39,088 nucleotides of DNA from CAVPEV01 sp963703555 (lineage in GTDB: Bacteria > Actinomycetota > Actinomycetes > Actinomycetales > Cellulomonadaceae): contig CAVPEV010000002.1 of assembly GCA_963703555.1 (NCBI GenBank), positions 1 to 39,088 of the forward strand. The letters are read 5' to 3'. Shown one piece after another: positions 1-8,339 of this stretch; position 1 is the stretch's first letter, and every line of letters starts with the position of its first letter. The position numbers and the translations under genes are program-made. The notes under the pieces are model-generated. The model searched no databases, was not told where the DNA came from, and worked only from the letters and a program-made list of their open reading frames with translations.

Positions 1-1
1 G

Positions 2-1144
2 CTACAGCGACACCGACCTCGCGCGCTCCGCGCCCTCGCCGACCTCCGCATAGGCCGCGAGCAGCAGCGACGGGTCCGGGCCCTCCAGCCGCGAGGTGCG
101 CCCCACTCCGTCGAGCACGACGAACCGCAGCAGGTCCCCCCGGGCCTTCTTGTCCCGACGCATCGCCTCGTGCAGCCGGTCCCACCGATCCCCGCGGTAG
201 GACACGGGCAGACCGACGGAGCGCAGCACGGACCGGTGCCGTGCCACCACCTCGTCGTCCAGGCGCCCGGCCAGCCGGGCGAGCTCGGCGGCGAACACCA
301 TGCCCACCGCCACGGCCGCACCGTGCCGCCACTGGTAGCGCTCCACGTGCTCGATCGCGTGACCGAAGGTGTGCCCGTAGTTGAGGGCCTCGCGCGGCCC
401 CGCCTCGCGCAGGTCCTCCCCGACGACCCGCGCCTTGACCGCGACGGACCGCTCGACGAGCTCGCGCAGCACGGCGGACGACGACGCCCGCGCGGGGTCG
501 GTCAGCTCGCCACCCGGCGCGGTGTGCTCCACCAGCTCGAGGATCTGCGGGTCGGCGATGAAACCGCACTTGATGATCTCGCCGAGCCCGGCGACGAGGT
601 CGAACCGCGGCAGCGTCTCCAGCGCAGCGAGGTCGCACAGCACACCCGCCGGAGGATGGAACACCCCGACGAGGTTCTTGCCCTCCGCGGTATTGATGCC
701 GGTCTTGCCCCCGATCGCGGCGTCGACCATGGCCAGCAGCGTCGTGGCGACGTGGACGACGCGGATGCCCCGCAACCACGTCGCGGCGACGAAGCCGCCG
801 AGGTCCGTGGTCGCACCCCCGCCGACGGACACGATGGCGTCGGACCGGGTGACGTCGGCCTGCCCGAGCACCTGCCAGCAGAACGCCGCGACCTCGGCCG
901 TCTTCGCCGCCTCGGCGTCCGGCACCTGTGCGGACATCGCCTGGTAGCCCTGGGCCTGCAGGTCCGCGCGGATCGCCTCGGCCGTGGTGGTCAGCGCCAC
1001 CGGGTGCACGACGAGCACGCGGCGCACCCCGCCCCCCAGCATCGACGGCAGCTCCCCGAGCAGGTGGCGGCCGATGACGACGTCGTAGGGCCGCTCCCCC
1101 GACACGACGATCCGGGTCGGGTCGGTCACCGGTGGATCAGCCAT
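2..1144 (-). CDS. aroB: 3-dehydroquinate synthase AroB
   Basis: Second step of the shikimate pathway: it converts DAHP to 3-dehydroquinate in the cytoplasm using NAD and a divalent metal. The 380-residue product has the usual length. It shows the NAD-binding GGGATTDLGGF stretch (about 108–118), GLGEIIKCG (about 187–195, with a metal-ligand Glu) and NYGHTFGHAIEH (metal-ligand His). The frame is open further upstream to 1252, but ATG 1144 is preferred: AGGGA lies about 6 nt upstream, the domain begins right after it, and it overlaps the aroK stop by a few bases, implying translational coupling. The TAG stop is at 2–4, so the gene is complete. Identity is clear; only the start is inferred. Confidence 0.95.
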   Translation of the reverse strand: MADPPVTDPTRIVVSGERPYDVVIGRHLLGELPSMLGGGVRRVLVVHPVALTTTAEAIRADLQAQGYQAMSAQVPDAEAAKTAEVAAFCWQVLGQADVTRSDAIVSVGGGATTDLGGFVAATWLRGIRVVHVATTLLAMVDAAIGGKTGINTAEGKNLVGVFHPPAGVLCDLAALETLPRFDLVAGLGEIIKCGFIADPQILELVEHTAPGGELTDPARASSSAVLRELVERSVAVKARVVGEDLREAGPREALNYGHTFGHAIEHVERYQWRHGAAVAVGMVFAAELARLAGRLDDEVVARHRSVLRSVGLPVSYRGDRWDRLHEAMRRDKKARGDLLRFVVLDGVGRTSRLEGPDPSLLLAAYAEVGEGAERARSVSL

Positions 1145-1757
1145 CGACGTCCCTGTCATCGTCGGGCGTGCCTCGCCCCTGCGTGTCCGGGGATCGCGCA
1201 CCGGGCGCGCCGCCCGCGGCCCGGGAATCGGCCAGCGCCTGCGCCACGGCATCGGCCACCTGGTCCGGGGTGCGGCCGTCGGTGACCACCGTCATCGTCG
1301 CCACCTGCTCGTACACCGGGCGGCGCTGGTCCATCAGGGCCTGCCACTGGGCCCGCGGGTTGCCGAGCAGGAGCGGACGCGACCGGTTGAACCCCACACG
1401 GGGCGCGGCATGGCGGATCGTGACGTCGAGGAAGACGACGGCGCCGCCGCCGCTCACATAGTCGGCCAGCTGCTCGCGCGTGTCCGGGTCGAGCACGGCG
1501 CCGCCGCCCAGCGCGAGCACTCCCGGGTGCTCGGCGAGCGCCGCCACCACGGCCTGACGCTCGAGCGCGCGGAACTCCGGCTCGCCGTCGTCGATGAAGA
1601 TGTCCCCGATGGGCTTGCCGGCGACCCGCTCGACGTCGTCGTCGGTGTCCCGGACGACGACGTGCCACCGCTCGCCCAGCGCCCGGGCGACCGTGGACTT
1701 GCCCGAACCCGGTGGGCCGACGAGGACGACGCGAGGACCGCGCGGTGAAGGACGCAC
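1137..1757 (-). CDS. aroK: Shikimate kinase AroK
   Basis: Phosphorylates shikimate to shikimate 3-phosphate with ATP. It has the P-loop GPPGSGKST near the N-terminus, the substrate-binding DTDDDVE and FRALE segments, and the GGGAV loop. GTG 1757 (206 aa) is chosen because the kinase fold starts within about 10 residues and because TACGCT lies 7 nt upstream, a leaderless-transcript arrangement; no Shine-Dalgarno is visible. The frame is open to TTG 1826 and also has GTG 1775, but TTG 1826 would overlap the divergent gene's start. The C-terminus carries a charged, disordered-looking tail of about 30 residues beyond the usual kinase length, and its end overlaps aroB. Confidence 0.9.
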   Translation of the reverse strand: MRPSPRGPRVVLVGPPGSGKSTVARALGERWHVVVRDTDDDVERVAGKPIGDIFIDDGEPEFRALERQAVVAALAEHPGVLALGGGAVLDPDTREQLADYVSGGGAVVFLDVTIRHAAPRVGFNRSRPLLLGNPRAQWQALMDQRRPVYEQVATMTVVTDGRTPDQVADAVAQALADSRAAGGAPGARSPDTQGRGTPDDDRDVDG

Positions 1758-1764
1758 GTGCGGC

Positions 1765-1770
1765 AGCGTA
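1765..1770 (-). promoter_or_regulatory. Candidate -10 box of a leaderless aroK transcript
   Basis: On the minus strand TACGCT is followed by 7 nt and then GTG 1757. A TANNNT hexamer 6–8 nt before a start codon is the known actinobacterial leaderless signature. No convincing -35 is seen. Called by eye. Confidence 0.35.
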
Positions 1771-1807
1771 ACCACCGGTGCGACGGGTCCGAGTCGGTCC
1801 TCGCCGG

Positions 1808-1813
1808 TAGCCT
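1808..1813 (+). promoter_or_regulatory. Candidate -10 box of a leaderless GH94-like gene
   Basis: TAGCCT is followed by 6 nt and then GTG 1820, so transcription would begin at about the start codon. The gene has no Shine-Dalgarno before 1820. The opposing aroK box lies about 40 bp away, so both genes would be driven from a 62-bp divergent region. Confidence 0.35.
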
Positions 1814-1819
1814 CGATCC

Positions 1820-4800
1820 GTGCCAACGACGACGAACGAAGCGATGGTCGCCGGACCGCCCCCGCGCGCCACGCCGGTCCTCATCCCGGACGCCGGCCGC
1901 CCCACGGACGGCGTGCGCATCGAGCTCGGGGTCACCGGGGACGTGCGATCGATCCGACACGGCGCAGACGTCCTCGTCAACCAGTACCTGCCGGGGCTGC
2001 ACGACTCCCCCGCCGGCGGGCTGTTCCTGCGGCGGACCTCCTCCGACGGGCACGTCGACGCCGTCGCCCTCACCGGGTCGCGGTCACCCTCCCAGGTCGG
2101 CAGGGTCGGCGTGGCCGGGCAGGTGCTCGTGTGGACCGGTGCCGCGCTGGGAGCCGCGTGGACGGTCAGCCTGCACGTGGCGACCGACCGCCCGGTGTGG
2201 GTCTGGCGGGTGGACCTGGTGCCGGACGGTGCCGCGTCCGAGGACCTGTTCGCCGTCGCCTACGCACAGGACCTCGCGCTGTCGCCCGAGGGCACGGCTC
2301 GCACGTCGGAGCCGTATGTCAGCCAGTACTTGGTGCACCGCGCGCTGCACGACGACCGGCTCGGCACGGTGCTCGTCACCCGGCAGACCATGACCATGGC
2401 GCCGGCCCTCCCGCTGGCGGTGACCGCGATCGCGGAGGGCGCAGTCGGCCACCTCACCGACGGGTTCCAGTTCTGGGGCCGGGCGGTCCGGGCCGGCGCC
2501 CCCGCCGCGGCGCTCAGCCGGCCGGACTGGCCGGATCGCGTCCTGCAGTACGAGCTGGCCCTGCCGTCGGTGCTCAGCGCGGCCGCACCCCTGGACGCAC
2601 CTCGCACGGTGCACTGCGTGTCGGGCTACGAACCCGACCGGCGCGGGCCGCTCACCAACACGCTCGACTGGGTGCGCGGGGTCGTCGAGCATGCGGTGCG
2701 GCTCGCGGCGCGGGAGGCCGTCGCCCGGGAGGGGGTCGCGCGGGAGGCCGTCGCCCGGGAGAGGGTCGCCCGGGAGGCCGTGCGGGAGGACGTCGCGCTG
2801 CAGGCCGACACGCTGCAGGCCGTCGCGCTGCAGACCACCGGGCGGCGCGCCGGCGGACCGGCGGTGGCCGTACGTCCACCCGTTCGCTCCCTGCTCGCCG
2901 CGGCACCTCTACTCACCGGGCATGACCTTGCCGACGAGGAGCTGGTCCGGCTGGGCGCCGGCTCCCCCCGGTTCGTCGAGCAGGACGACGACGGCCGGCT
3001 GCTCAGCTTCTTCGACGCCGACGGCGCCTACGTGCTGCGCGGCGCCAAGGAGGTCCTGGTCGAGCGCCCGCACGGGCACGTCCTGGTGGCTGGGGGCGCC
3101 CTCGACCCGACCGACGACGTGCTGTCCACGACGGTGTGGGCGGGCGGGGTGTTCGCCGCGCACACCGTGCTCGGGAACACCTCGCACAACCGGCTCGTCT
3201 CCGTGCACCGCCACCACCTGGACCTGCTGCGCTCGGACGGCCTGCGGGTGGTGGTGCGCGCACCGGGAACGGCCCGCTGGCAGCTCCTCGGCGTGCCGTC
3301 TGCGCTGGTCATCGACCTGGGCGGGGTGCACTGGGTGTACCTCACCGAGCACGGTCGGATCGACGTGCGGACCACGGCGGCGTCGAGCGAGAACCGCGTG
3401 GTGGTGGACGTGGCCGGCGAGCGCCCGCTGGACCTGCTGGCCACCGTGGACGTGGACCTCGGGGAGGGTGACTTCGCCGCGCAGGCCGTGCTCGACGGCC
3501 ACGGCCTGCTGTTCCGTCCGGGTGCGCACACGCTGACGGCGGACCGCTACCCCGGGCTCGGCTACGTGCTGGCCAGCCCGGAAGCGACGTTCGGCGACGA
3601 CGCCGCGCTGTTCGCCGACGGGCTTGCCCGCGATGCGCGCATCGTCACCGCGGCGGTCACCGCCGGCACGCGGTTGCAGCTGGTGGTCACCGGGGACCTC
3701 GCCGACCCCGCGCGGGCGGTCGCCGCCGCACGGGGCGGCCTGGCTCAGGTGCCGGTGGCGGGACCGGACCGTGGCGCGGCCGGCGCCGGCGGTGCGTCCG
3801 GCGGTGCGTCCGGCCGTGCGTCCGGCCGTGCAGCACCCGGTGCCGGCGGGCAGGCGTGCGTCATCGACCACACGGCCGAGCTCGCCGGGCACCGGCGCAC
3901 CCTGGCCCGGCTCACCCGCGGATTGCGCATCGCGCCGACCTCGCGGCTGGCCGAGCTGGAGCTGCTCGCCCCTTGGTACGCGCACGACGCCCTGGTGCAC
4001 CTGCTCGTCCCGCACGGCCTGGAGCAGTACTCCGGGGCGGCCTGGGGAGTCCGGGACGTCTGCCAGGGACCGATGGAGCTCATGCTCGCGGCGGGCCGGT
4101 TCGCCACGGCGCGGCAGATCCTGCTGCGAGTGCTGGCCCGTCAGCTGGACGACGGCTCCTTCCCGCAGTGGTTCATGTTCGACGCCTACGCCGACGAGTA
4201 CCCCGACAGTGCCCACGGCGACGTCGTCGTCTGGCCGTTGTTCGGTCTGCTGCAGTACGTCGAGGCGTCGGGCGACGTGGCCGTGCTCGACGAGTCCGTG
4301 CCCACGTGGGACTCCGAGCGCCGCGCCGCCCGTGCGGACGGCGAGCCGGCGCGCCGGCACGTCGAGCGGCTGCTGGACCACCTGGAGGCGCACCGCGTGC
4401 CGGGCACCGGCCTGCCCGCCTACGGCGAGGGCGACTGGGACGACACCCTGCAGCCCGCGCGGGCGCAGCTGCGTGATCGCATGGTGTCCAGCTGGACGAC
4501 CGCCCTGACCTACCAGGCGATGCGGCTGGGCGAGCGGCTGCTGGCCGGCACCCGCCACGCCGACCTGGCCGACCGGATGGGCGCCCACGCGCAGGCGCTG
4601 CGCGCCGGCGCGCAGCGCCTGCTCATGCCGGACGGCGTGACGGCCGGCTACGTGGTGGTGGAGGCGGACGGCTCTGCGACGCCGGTGATCCACCCGCGCG
4701 ACGAGCGCACCGGGATCACCTACCGGCTCATCCCGATGACCCGGGGCATCATCTCCGGCCTGTTCACACCCGAGCAGGCGGCCCGGCACGAGCGGCTGGT

Positions 4801-5497
4801 GGAGGACCACCTGCACTTCCCCGACGGGGTGCGGCTGATGGACCGCCCGGCGCGGTTCGCCGACGGCGAGGTCGAGTGGTTCCTGCGCGCCGAGCAGGCC
4901 GCGGCCGTCGGCCGCGAGGTCGGTCTGATGTACACGCACGCCCACATCCGCTACGTGGAGGCGCTGACCCGGCTCGGCCGTGCCCGGGTCGGGGACGAGC
5001 TGCTGCGGATCAGCCCGATCGGGCTGCGGGACCGGCTGCCCACCGCGCTGCCCCGGCAGCGGTCCTGCTACCACTCGTCCTCCGACGCGGACTTCCCGGA
5101 CCGGTACTCCTTCGCGGCGGGGATCGACGACCTGCGCGCCGGGCGGGTGCGCACCCGCGGCGGCTGGCGGGTGTACTCGTCCGGCCCCGGCATCTACCTG
5201 CGTCAGCTGTTCCAGGGGCTGCTCGGCCTCACCGAACGGCACGACGGCCTGGTGGTCGACCCGTCCCTGGCGCCCGAGGACGACGGTTTGGAGGTGTCCC
5301 TGGAGCTGTTCGGGCGGCGCCGGACCGTGCGCTACACGGTCCGGCCGGGCGCCGGGCCGGTGACGGTCCGCGTCGACGGGCGGACGGTGGACGGCACCCG
5401 GCTGGACAACCCGTACCGGTCCGGCGGGCTGCTCGTCCCGGCGGCGGCGATGGCCTCGGCGGAGACGGTCGAGGTGCAGGTCAGCCCGGGCAGCTGA
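1820..5497 (+). CDS. GH94/GT36-like glycoside phosphorylase (cellobiose phosphorylase-like), substrate unknown
   Basis: A 1225-residue protein, clearly longer than the roughly 800-residue cellobiose phosphorylases. The N-terminal half looks like beta-sandwich domains. The C-terminal half (about 690–1150) has GH94-like (alpha/alpha)6-barrel motifs: WGVRDVCQ (742–749, resembling the RDxxQ sugar-binding motif), HGDVVVWPL (799–807) and GDWDD (871–875, resembling DWND with the general-acid Asp). A late SSGPGIY segment lies near the phosphate-site region. Two low-complexity segments interrupt it: a pentapeptide repeat (297–340) and a Gly/Ala/Ser linker (about 655–680). No signal peptide is seen, so it is probably cytosolic. 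It lies head-to-head with aroK and converges on aroC. The start could be GTG 1820 (leaderless) or ATG 1844. Family is likely; substrate and even activity are not established. Confidence 0.75.
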   Translation: MPTTTNEAMVAGPPPRATPVLIPDAGRPTDGVRIELGVTGDVRSIRHGADVLVNQYLPGLHDSPAGGLFLRRTSSDGHVDAVALTGSRSPSQVGRVGVAGQVLVWTGAALGAAWTVSLHVATDRPVWVWRVDLVPDGAASEDLFAVAYAQDLALSPEGTARTSEPYVSQYLVHRALHDDRLGTVLVTRQTMTMAPALPLAVTAIAEGAVGHLTDGFQFWGRAVRAGAPAAALSRPDWPDRVLQYELALPSVLSAAAPLDAPRTVHCVSGYEPDRRGPLTNTLDWVRGVVEHAVRLAAREAVAREGVAREAVARERVAREAVREDVALQADTLQAVALQTTGRRAGGPAVAVRPPVRSLLAAAPLLTGHDLADEELVRLGAGSPRFVEQDDDGRLLSFFDADGAYVLRGAKEVLVERPHGHVLVAGGALDPTDDVLSTTVWAGGVFAAHTVLGNTSHNRLVSVHRHHLDLLRSDGLRVVVRAPGTARWQLLGVPSALVIDLGGVHWVYLTEHGRIDVRTTAASSENRVVVDVAGERPLDLLATVDVDLGEGDFAAQAVLDGHGLLFRPGAHTLTADRYPGLGYVLASPEATFGDDAALFADGLARDARIVTAAVTAGTRLQLVVTGDLADPARAVAAARGGLAQVPVAGPDRGAAGAGGASGGASGRASGRAAPGAGGQACVIDHTAELAGHRRTLARLTRGLRIAPTSRLAELELLAPWYAHDALVHLLVPHGLEQYSGAAWGVRDVCQGPMELMLAAGRFATARQILLRVLARQLDDGSFPQWFMFDAYADEYPDSAHGDVVVWPLFGLLQYVEASGDVAVLDESVPTWDSERRAARADGEPARRHVERLLDHLEAHRVPGTGLPAYGEGDWDDTLQPARAQLRDRMVSSWTTALTYQAMRLGERLLAGTRHADLADRMGAHAQALRAGAQRLLMPDGVTAGYVVVEADGSATPVIHPRDERTGITYRLIPMTRGIISGLFTPEQAARHERLVEDHLHFPDGVRLMDRPARFADGEVEWFLRAEQAAAVGREVGLMYTHAHIRYVEALTRLGRARVGDELLRISPIGLRDRLPTALPRQRSCYHSSSDADFPDRYSFAAGIDDLRAGRVRTRGGWRVYSSGPGIYLRQLFQGLLGLTERHDGLVVDPSLAPEDDGLEVSLELFGRRRTVRYTVRPGAGPVTVRVDGRTVDGTRLDNPYRSGGLLVPAAAMASAETVEVQVSPGS
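2708..2839 (+). repeat. 15-bp in-frame tandem repeat, about nine copies
   Basis: Units of 15 bp such as GCCCGGGAGGCCGTC repeat with drift. They encode AREAV, AREGV, AREAV, ARERV, AREAV and one 4-residue unit, then grade into ALQAD, TLQAV and ALQTT. The repeat lies inside the phosphorylase-like gene between N-terminal domains and predicts a charged helical linker. Its length may vary by slippage. Confidence 0.85.
3791..3826 (+). repeat. 12-bp in-frame tandem repeat, three copies
   Basis: Three copies of GGTGCGTCCGGC (the third begins with C) encode a Gly-Ala-Ser-Gly/Arg linker just before the barrel domain of the phosphorylase-like protein. A partial copy follows. Confidence 0.8.
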
Positions 5498-5529
5498 GCA
5501 CGGCCGCCGGGCGGGCACCGTCGGCCCAG

Positions 5530-5551
5530 GGCTCCCGCGGTCGACGGAGCC
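5530..5551. terminator. Weak hairpin between convergent genes
   Basis: GGCTCC and GGAGCC form a 6-bp stem with a 10-nt loop in the 66-bp gap between the convergent phosphorylase-like gene and aroC. There is no T tract. It could serve either strand, but a stem this short is easily met by chance at this GC content. Confidence 0.2.
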
Positions 5552-5563
5552 GGTGGCGGGCCG

Positions 5564-6754
5564 CTACCGCAGCAGCTCGGGCACCGCGGCCAGGTAGGCC
5601 CGGAGGTTGCGACGCACCTCGGCCAGCGAGTCGCCGCCGGTCTTCTCCAGCAAGGCATCGGCCAGCACGAGGGCGACCATCGCCTCCGCCACCACGGCGG
5701 CAGGTGGCACGGCGCACACGTCCGAACGCTGGTGCTGGGCGCGTGCCGGTTGACCCGTCGCGATGTCCACCGTGGCCAGCGACCGCGGCACGGTGGAGAT
5801 GGGCTTCATGGCGGCGCGCACCCGGAGCACCTCGCCGTTCGTCACCCCGCCCTCCAGGCCCCCGGCGCGGTTGGTGGCCCGCACGATGTGTCCGTCGGTG
5901 CCGCGCGTCATCTCGTCGTGGGCCGCAGACCCGCGCCGCGTCGCGCCGGCGAACCCGTCGCCGACCTCCACGCCCTTGATCGCCTGGATCCCCATGACGG
6001 CGCCGGCGAGCCGGGCGTCCAGCCGGCGGTCGGCGTGCACGTAGGAGCCCAGCCCGCTGGGCACGCCGTAGGCGAGCACCTCGACCACGCCGCCCAGGGT
6101 GTCGCCGTCGCGGTGGCAGGCGTCGATCTCGGCGACCATCGCCGCGGAGGTCGCGGCGTCGAAGCAACGCACCGGGTCGGCGTCCAGGGCGGCGACGTCG
6201 TCCGGTCCGGGCAGCGGGCAGCCGTCGGGCACGGCTATCGGACCGATGCCGACCACGTGCGACACCAGCCGAGCTCCGGCGGCCTGATCCAGCAGCCGCG
6301 CGGCGACCGTGCCCAGCGCGACCCGGGTGGCGGTCTCCCGCGCGCTGGCCCGCTCGAGCACCGGCCGGGCATCGTCGAACGCGTACTTGCGCATGCCGAC
6401 CAGGTCGGCGTGCCCGGGACGTGGCCGGGTCAGCGGCGCGGTGCGCGCGCCCCTGAGCGCCTGCGGGTCCTCCAGCGGGTCGGCGGCCATGGCGTCGACC
6501 CACTTGGACCACTCGCTGTTGGCGATCTCGATCGCCACCGGGCCGCCCTGGGTCAGGCCGTGCCGGACTCCCCCGAGCAGCCGCACCGCATCCTGCTCGA
6601 ACGTCTGGCGCGCGCCGCGGCCGTACCCCAGCCGGCGGCGCGCCAGCGCCGCCGCGACGTCCTCGGTGCGGATCTCGACGCCGGCCGGCACCCCTTCGAG
6701 GATGCCGACCAGCGCCGGGCCGTGGGACTCCCCGGAGGTCAACCAGCGCAGCAT
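5564..6754 (-). CDS. aroC: Chorismate synthase AroC
   Basis: Final shikimate-pathway step: EPSP to chorismate, using reduced FMN. The 396 residues match the family length. The signatures are intact: GESHG near the N-terminus, RPGHADLVGMRKY, RASARETATRVALG, and GGVTNGEVLRVRAAMKPIST in the C-terminal half. The start ATG 6754 places the conserved LRWLTSGESHG right at the N-terminus, as is usual. It lies only 38 bp downstream of the pilO stop, so it may be read through from the pilus locus. In the opposite direction it faces the phosphorylase-like gene tail to tail. Confidence 0.97.
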   Translation of the reverse strand: MLRWLTSGESHGPALVGILEGVPAGVEIRTEDVAAALARRRLGYGRGARQTFEQDAVRLLGGVRHGLTQGGPVAIEIANSEWSKWVDAMAADPLEDPQALRGARTAPLTRPRPGHADLVGMRKYAFDDARPVLERASARETATRVALGTVAARLLDQAAGARLVSHVVGIGPIAVPDGCPLPGPDDVAALDADPVRCFDAATSAAMVAEIDACHRDGDTLGGVVEVLAYGVPSGLGSYVHADRRLDARLAGAVMGIQAIKGVEVGDGFAGATRRGSAAHDEMTRGTDGHIVRATNRAGGLEGGVTNGEVLRVRAAMKPISTVPRSLATVDIATGQPARAQHQRSDVCAVPPAAVVAEAMVALVLADALLEKTGGDSLAEVRRNLRAYLAAVPELLR

Positions 6755-6792
6755 GCGGCCGATCCTGCCATGCCGTCGGAGGTGACAGGCGT

Positions 6793-7641
6793 TCAGCCCT
6801 TGACTGCAGCCTTGCCTGCCGGGACCGCGAACAGGTTCCGGTCGGCCGGTGGCTGGGGCAGTGGCGGGGATTCGGCGGCGGCCGTGTCAGCGGGCCCGGT
6901 GGCCGGTGCGGAGAGGACGTAGGCGAACCCCGTGATGACGGTCTCGACGTCGCCGGCCTGGCTCGCCGGCCGTCCGCCGTCGGCGGCCGTCGCCTCCTGA
7001 GCGGTCAGGGTGAGGTCGTCGGCCAGGACGTAGCGGCTCATCCCGGTCTGAAGGGCTGCGACGAACGCCCGCGTAGCCGTGAAGGTGCCGACGACGTCGA
7101 TGCTGAGCGGGATCGCCGAGAAGCCGGCGAGCTGGGCTGTCGCCGTGGGCACCTCGGGCGACGCCGCGCCAGCGGGTGCCGGCGTTGCTGGCGGGCTGGC
7201 CGTGGCGGCACCCCCGTCAGTGGTGGCCCCGTCAGCGGTGGCCCCCACCGCCGCCGGTCCGGCCGTGGCAGCGGGCGTCTCGGCGGCGACCGGCGTCACC
7301 GGGTGCGGGACCCCCGGCGAGACGCTGATGATCGTCACGCTCGACGCGACGGCAGCCGCGTCGAGCTGGCGCAACAGGTCGCTGAGCTCCGGCTGGGTCG
7401 GGATGCGCAGCCGCCCGGCGTCGAGGGCCCCCTGGTACTCCGCGAGGTGGGTGAACTGCTGTTGGAGGGAAACGACCTCGCCGGCCAGAGCCTCGTTCTG
7501 TCCAGCTTGCTGCTCCGCCTGGCTCTGCGCCTCCTCGGCTCGGCTCAGTTGAGGCGAAACGACCAGCAGCCACCCCAGGCCGAGCACTGCGACGCAGATC
7601 AGTGCGGTGCCCCACACCCAGGTACGCATTGAGCCCTTCAT
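6793..7641 (-). CDS. pilO: Type IV pilus assembly protein PilO
   Basis: Inner-membrane alignment-complex subunit expected to pair with PilN. The 282-residue product has one N-terminal membrane helix (about 9–28), then a coiled-coil-prone Glu/Gln-rich stretch (about 33–70), a globular segment, a long Pro/Ala/Thr-rich insertion (about 111–168), and a ferredoxin-like C-terminal part (about 172–245) ending in another Pro-rich tail. ATG 7641 is chosen because GGGGAG lies about 7 nt upstream and it overlaps the pilN stop as ATGA. The family call rests on architecture and on position after pilM and pilN, since PilO sequences are poorly conserved. The disordered insertion is longer than usual. Confidence 0.8.
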   Translation of the reverse strand: MKGSMRTWVWGTALICVAVLGLGWLLVVSPQLSRAEEAQSQAEQQAGQNEALAGEVVSLQQQFTHLAEYQGALDAGRLRIPTQPELSDLLRQLDAAAVASSVTIISVSPGVPHPVTPVAAETPAATAGPAAVGATADGATTDGGAATASPPATPAPAGAASPEVPTATAQLAGFSAIPLSIDVVGTFTATRAFVAALQTGMSRYVLADDLTLTAQEATAADGGRPASQAGDVETVITGFAYVLSAPATGPADTAAAESPPLPQPPADRNLFAVPAGKAAVKG

Positions 7642-8339
7642 CGCTGCTCCCCACCGAAGGACCGCTTCGCCAGAGCTGTGGCGTCCATCTGGATCGTCGA
7701 GGTGACGTCGTAGTAGATCGCGCCGTCCGTCCCTGCGCGCTGCACGGTGCCGACCCAGGCGCTCGAGAACCCCGGAACGGCGTCGAGAGCGTCTGCCCAC
7801 GCGGCGGCGTCGGGCACGGTCGTGGCCGTCCCCGTGAACGCGATCGTGGCGATGCTCGGGGTGGCCAGCGGGTCGGTGGGGGCAGCCAGCGCCTCCATCG
7901 GGTTGGCGGCCTGGACGGTCAGGGTAGCGACAGTGACGTCAGGCGGCAGGACCGCGGTGATCGCGCCGAGGTAGTCCGACCACAGGATCTCCGTCGACGA
8001 ACCCTGCTTCTGCGCAGCGTCCACCCGCATCAGCTCTGCGAGCACCGGCGTCACGGCGCTGAACTGGGCCTTCTGCTTGAGAAGGTCGGTCGTGCGCTGC
8101 TGCTCGGCCACGATGTCGTCCTGGGCGGCACCGGTCCGGACCCAGCCGTAACCCCAGCCTGCCGCCACGGCGAGGACGGCCAGCACCACGGCCAGCCCGA
8201 ACCAGCCCCGAGCGCCTCTCAGCCGACGGTCCGCGCGAACCTCCGGCGGCAGGAGGTTGACCTGCGGCAGCGACGGCCCGCCGGTGCGGTCCTTCGACTT
8301 CTTGGCGGACTCGACCTGCTCCTCGACGACCGCGCTCAT
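7638..8339 (-). CDS. pilN: Type IV pilus assembly protein PilN
   Basis: The 233-residue bitopic membrane protein carries the hallmark cytoplasmic motif LPQVNLLPPEVR (about 24–35), which in the family docks into PilM. A single membrane helix (about 45–65) follows, then a coiled-coil-prone segment and a periplasm-type (here extracytoplasmic) ferredoxin-like domain. It overlaps both neighbours through ATGA junctions, so pilM-pilN-pilO are almost certainly cotranslated. It should form a heterodimer with PilO linking PilM to the pilus base. There is no PilP gene, which fits a cell without an outer membrane. Confidence 0.88.
   Translation of the reverse strand: MSAVVEEQVESAKKSKDRTGGPSLPQVNLLPPEVRADRRLRGARGWFGLAVVLAVLAVAAGWGYGWVRTGAAQDDIVAEQQRTTDLLKQKAQFSAVTPVLAELMRVDAAQKQGSSTEILWSDYLGAITAVLPPDVTVATLTVQAANPMEALAAPTDPLATPSIATIAFTGTATTVPDAAAWADALDAVPGFSSAWVGTVQRAGTDGAIYYDVTSTIQMDATALAKRSFGGEQR

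Noticed and set aside
2909..5518. 869-codon open frame on the minus strand opposite the GH94-like gene
   Set aside because: Shadow of a high-GC gene: low-complexity Arg/Gly/Val/Gln composition, no motifs, while the plus strand has clear GH94-type motifs.
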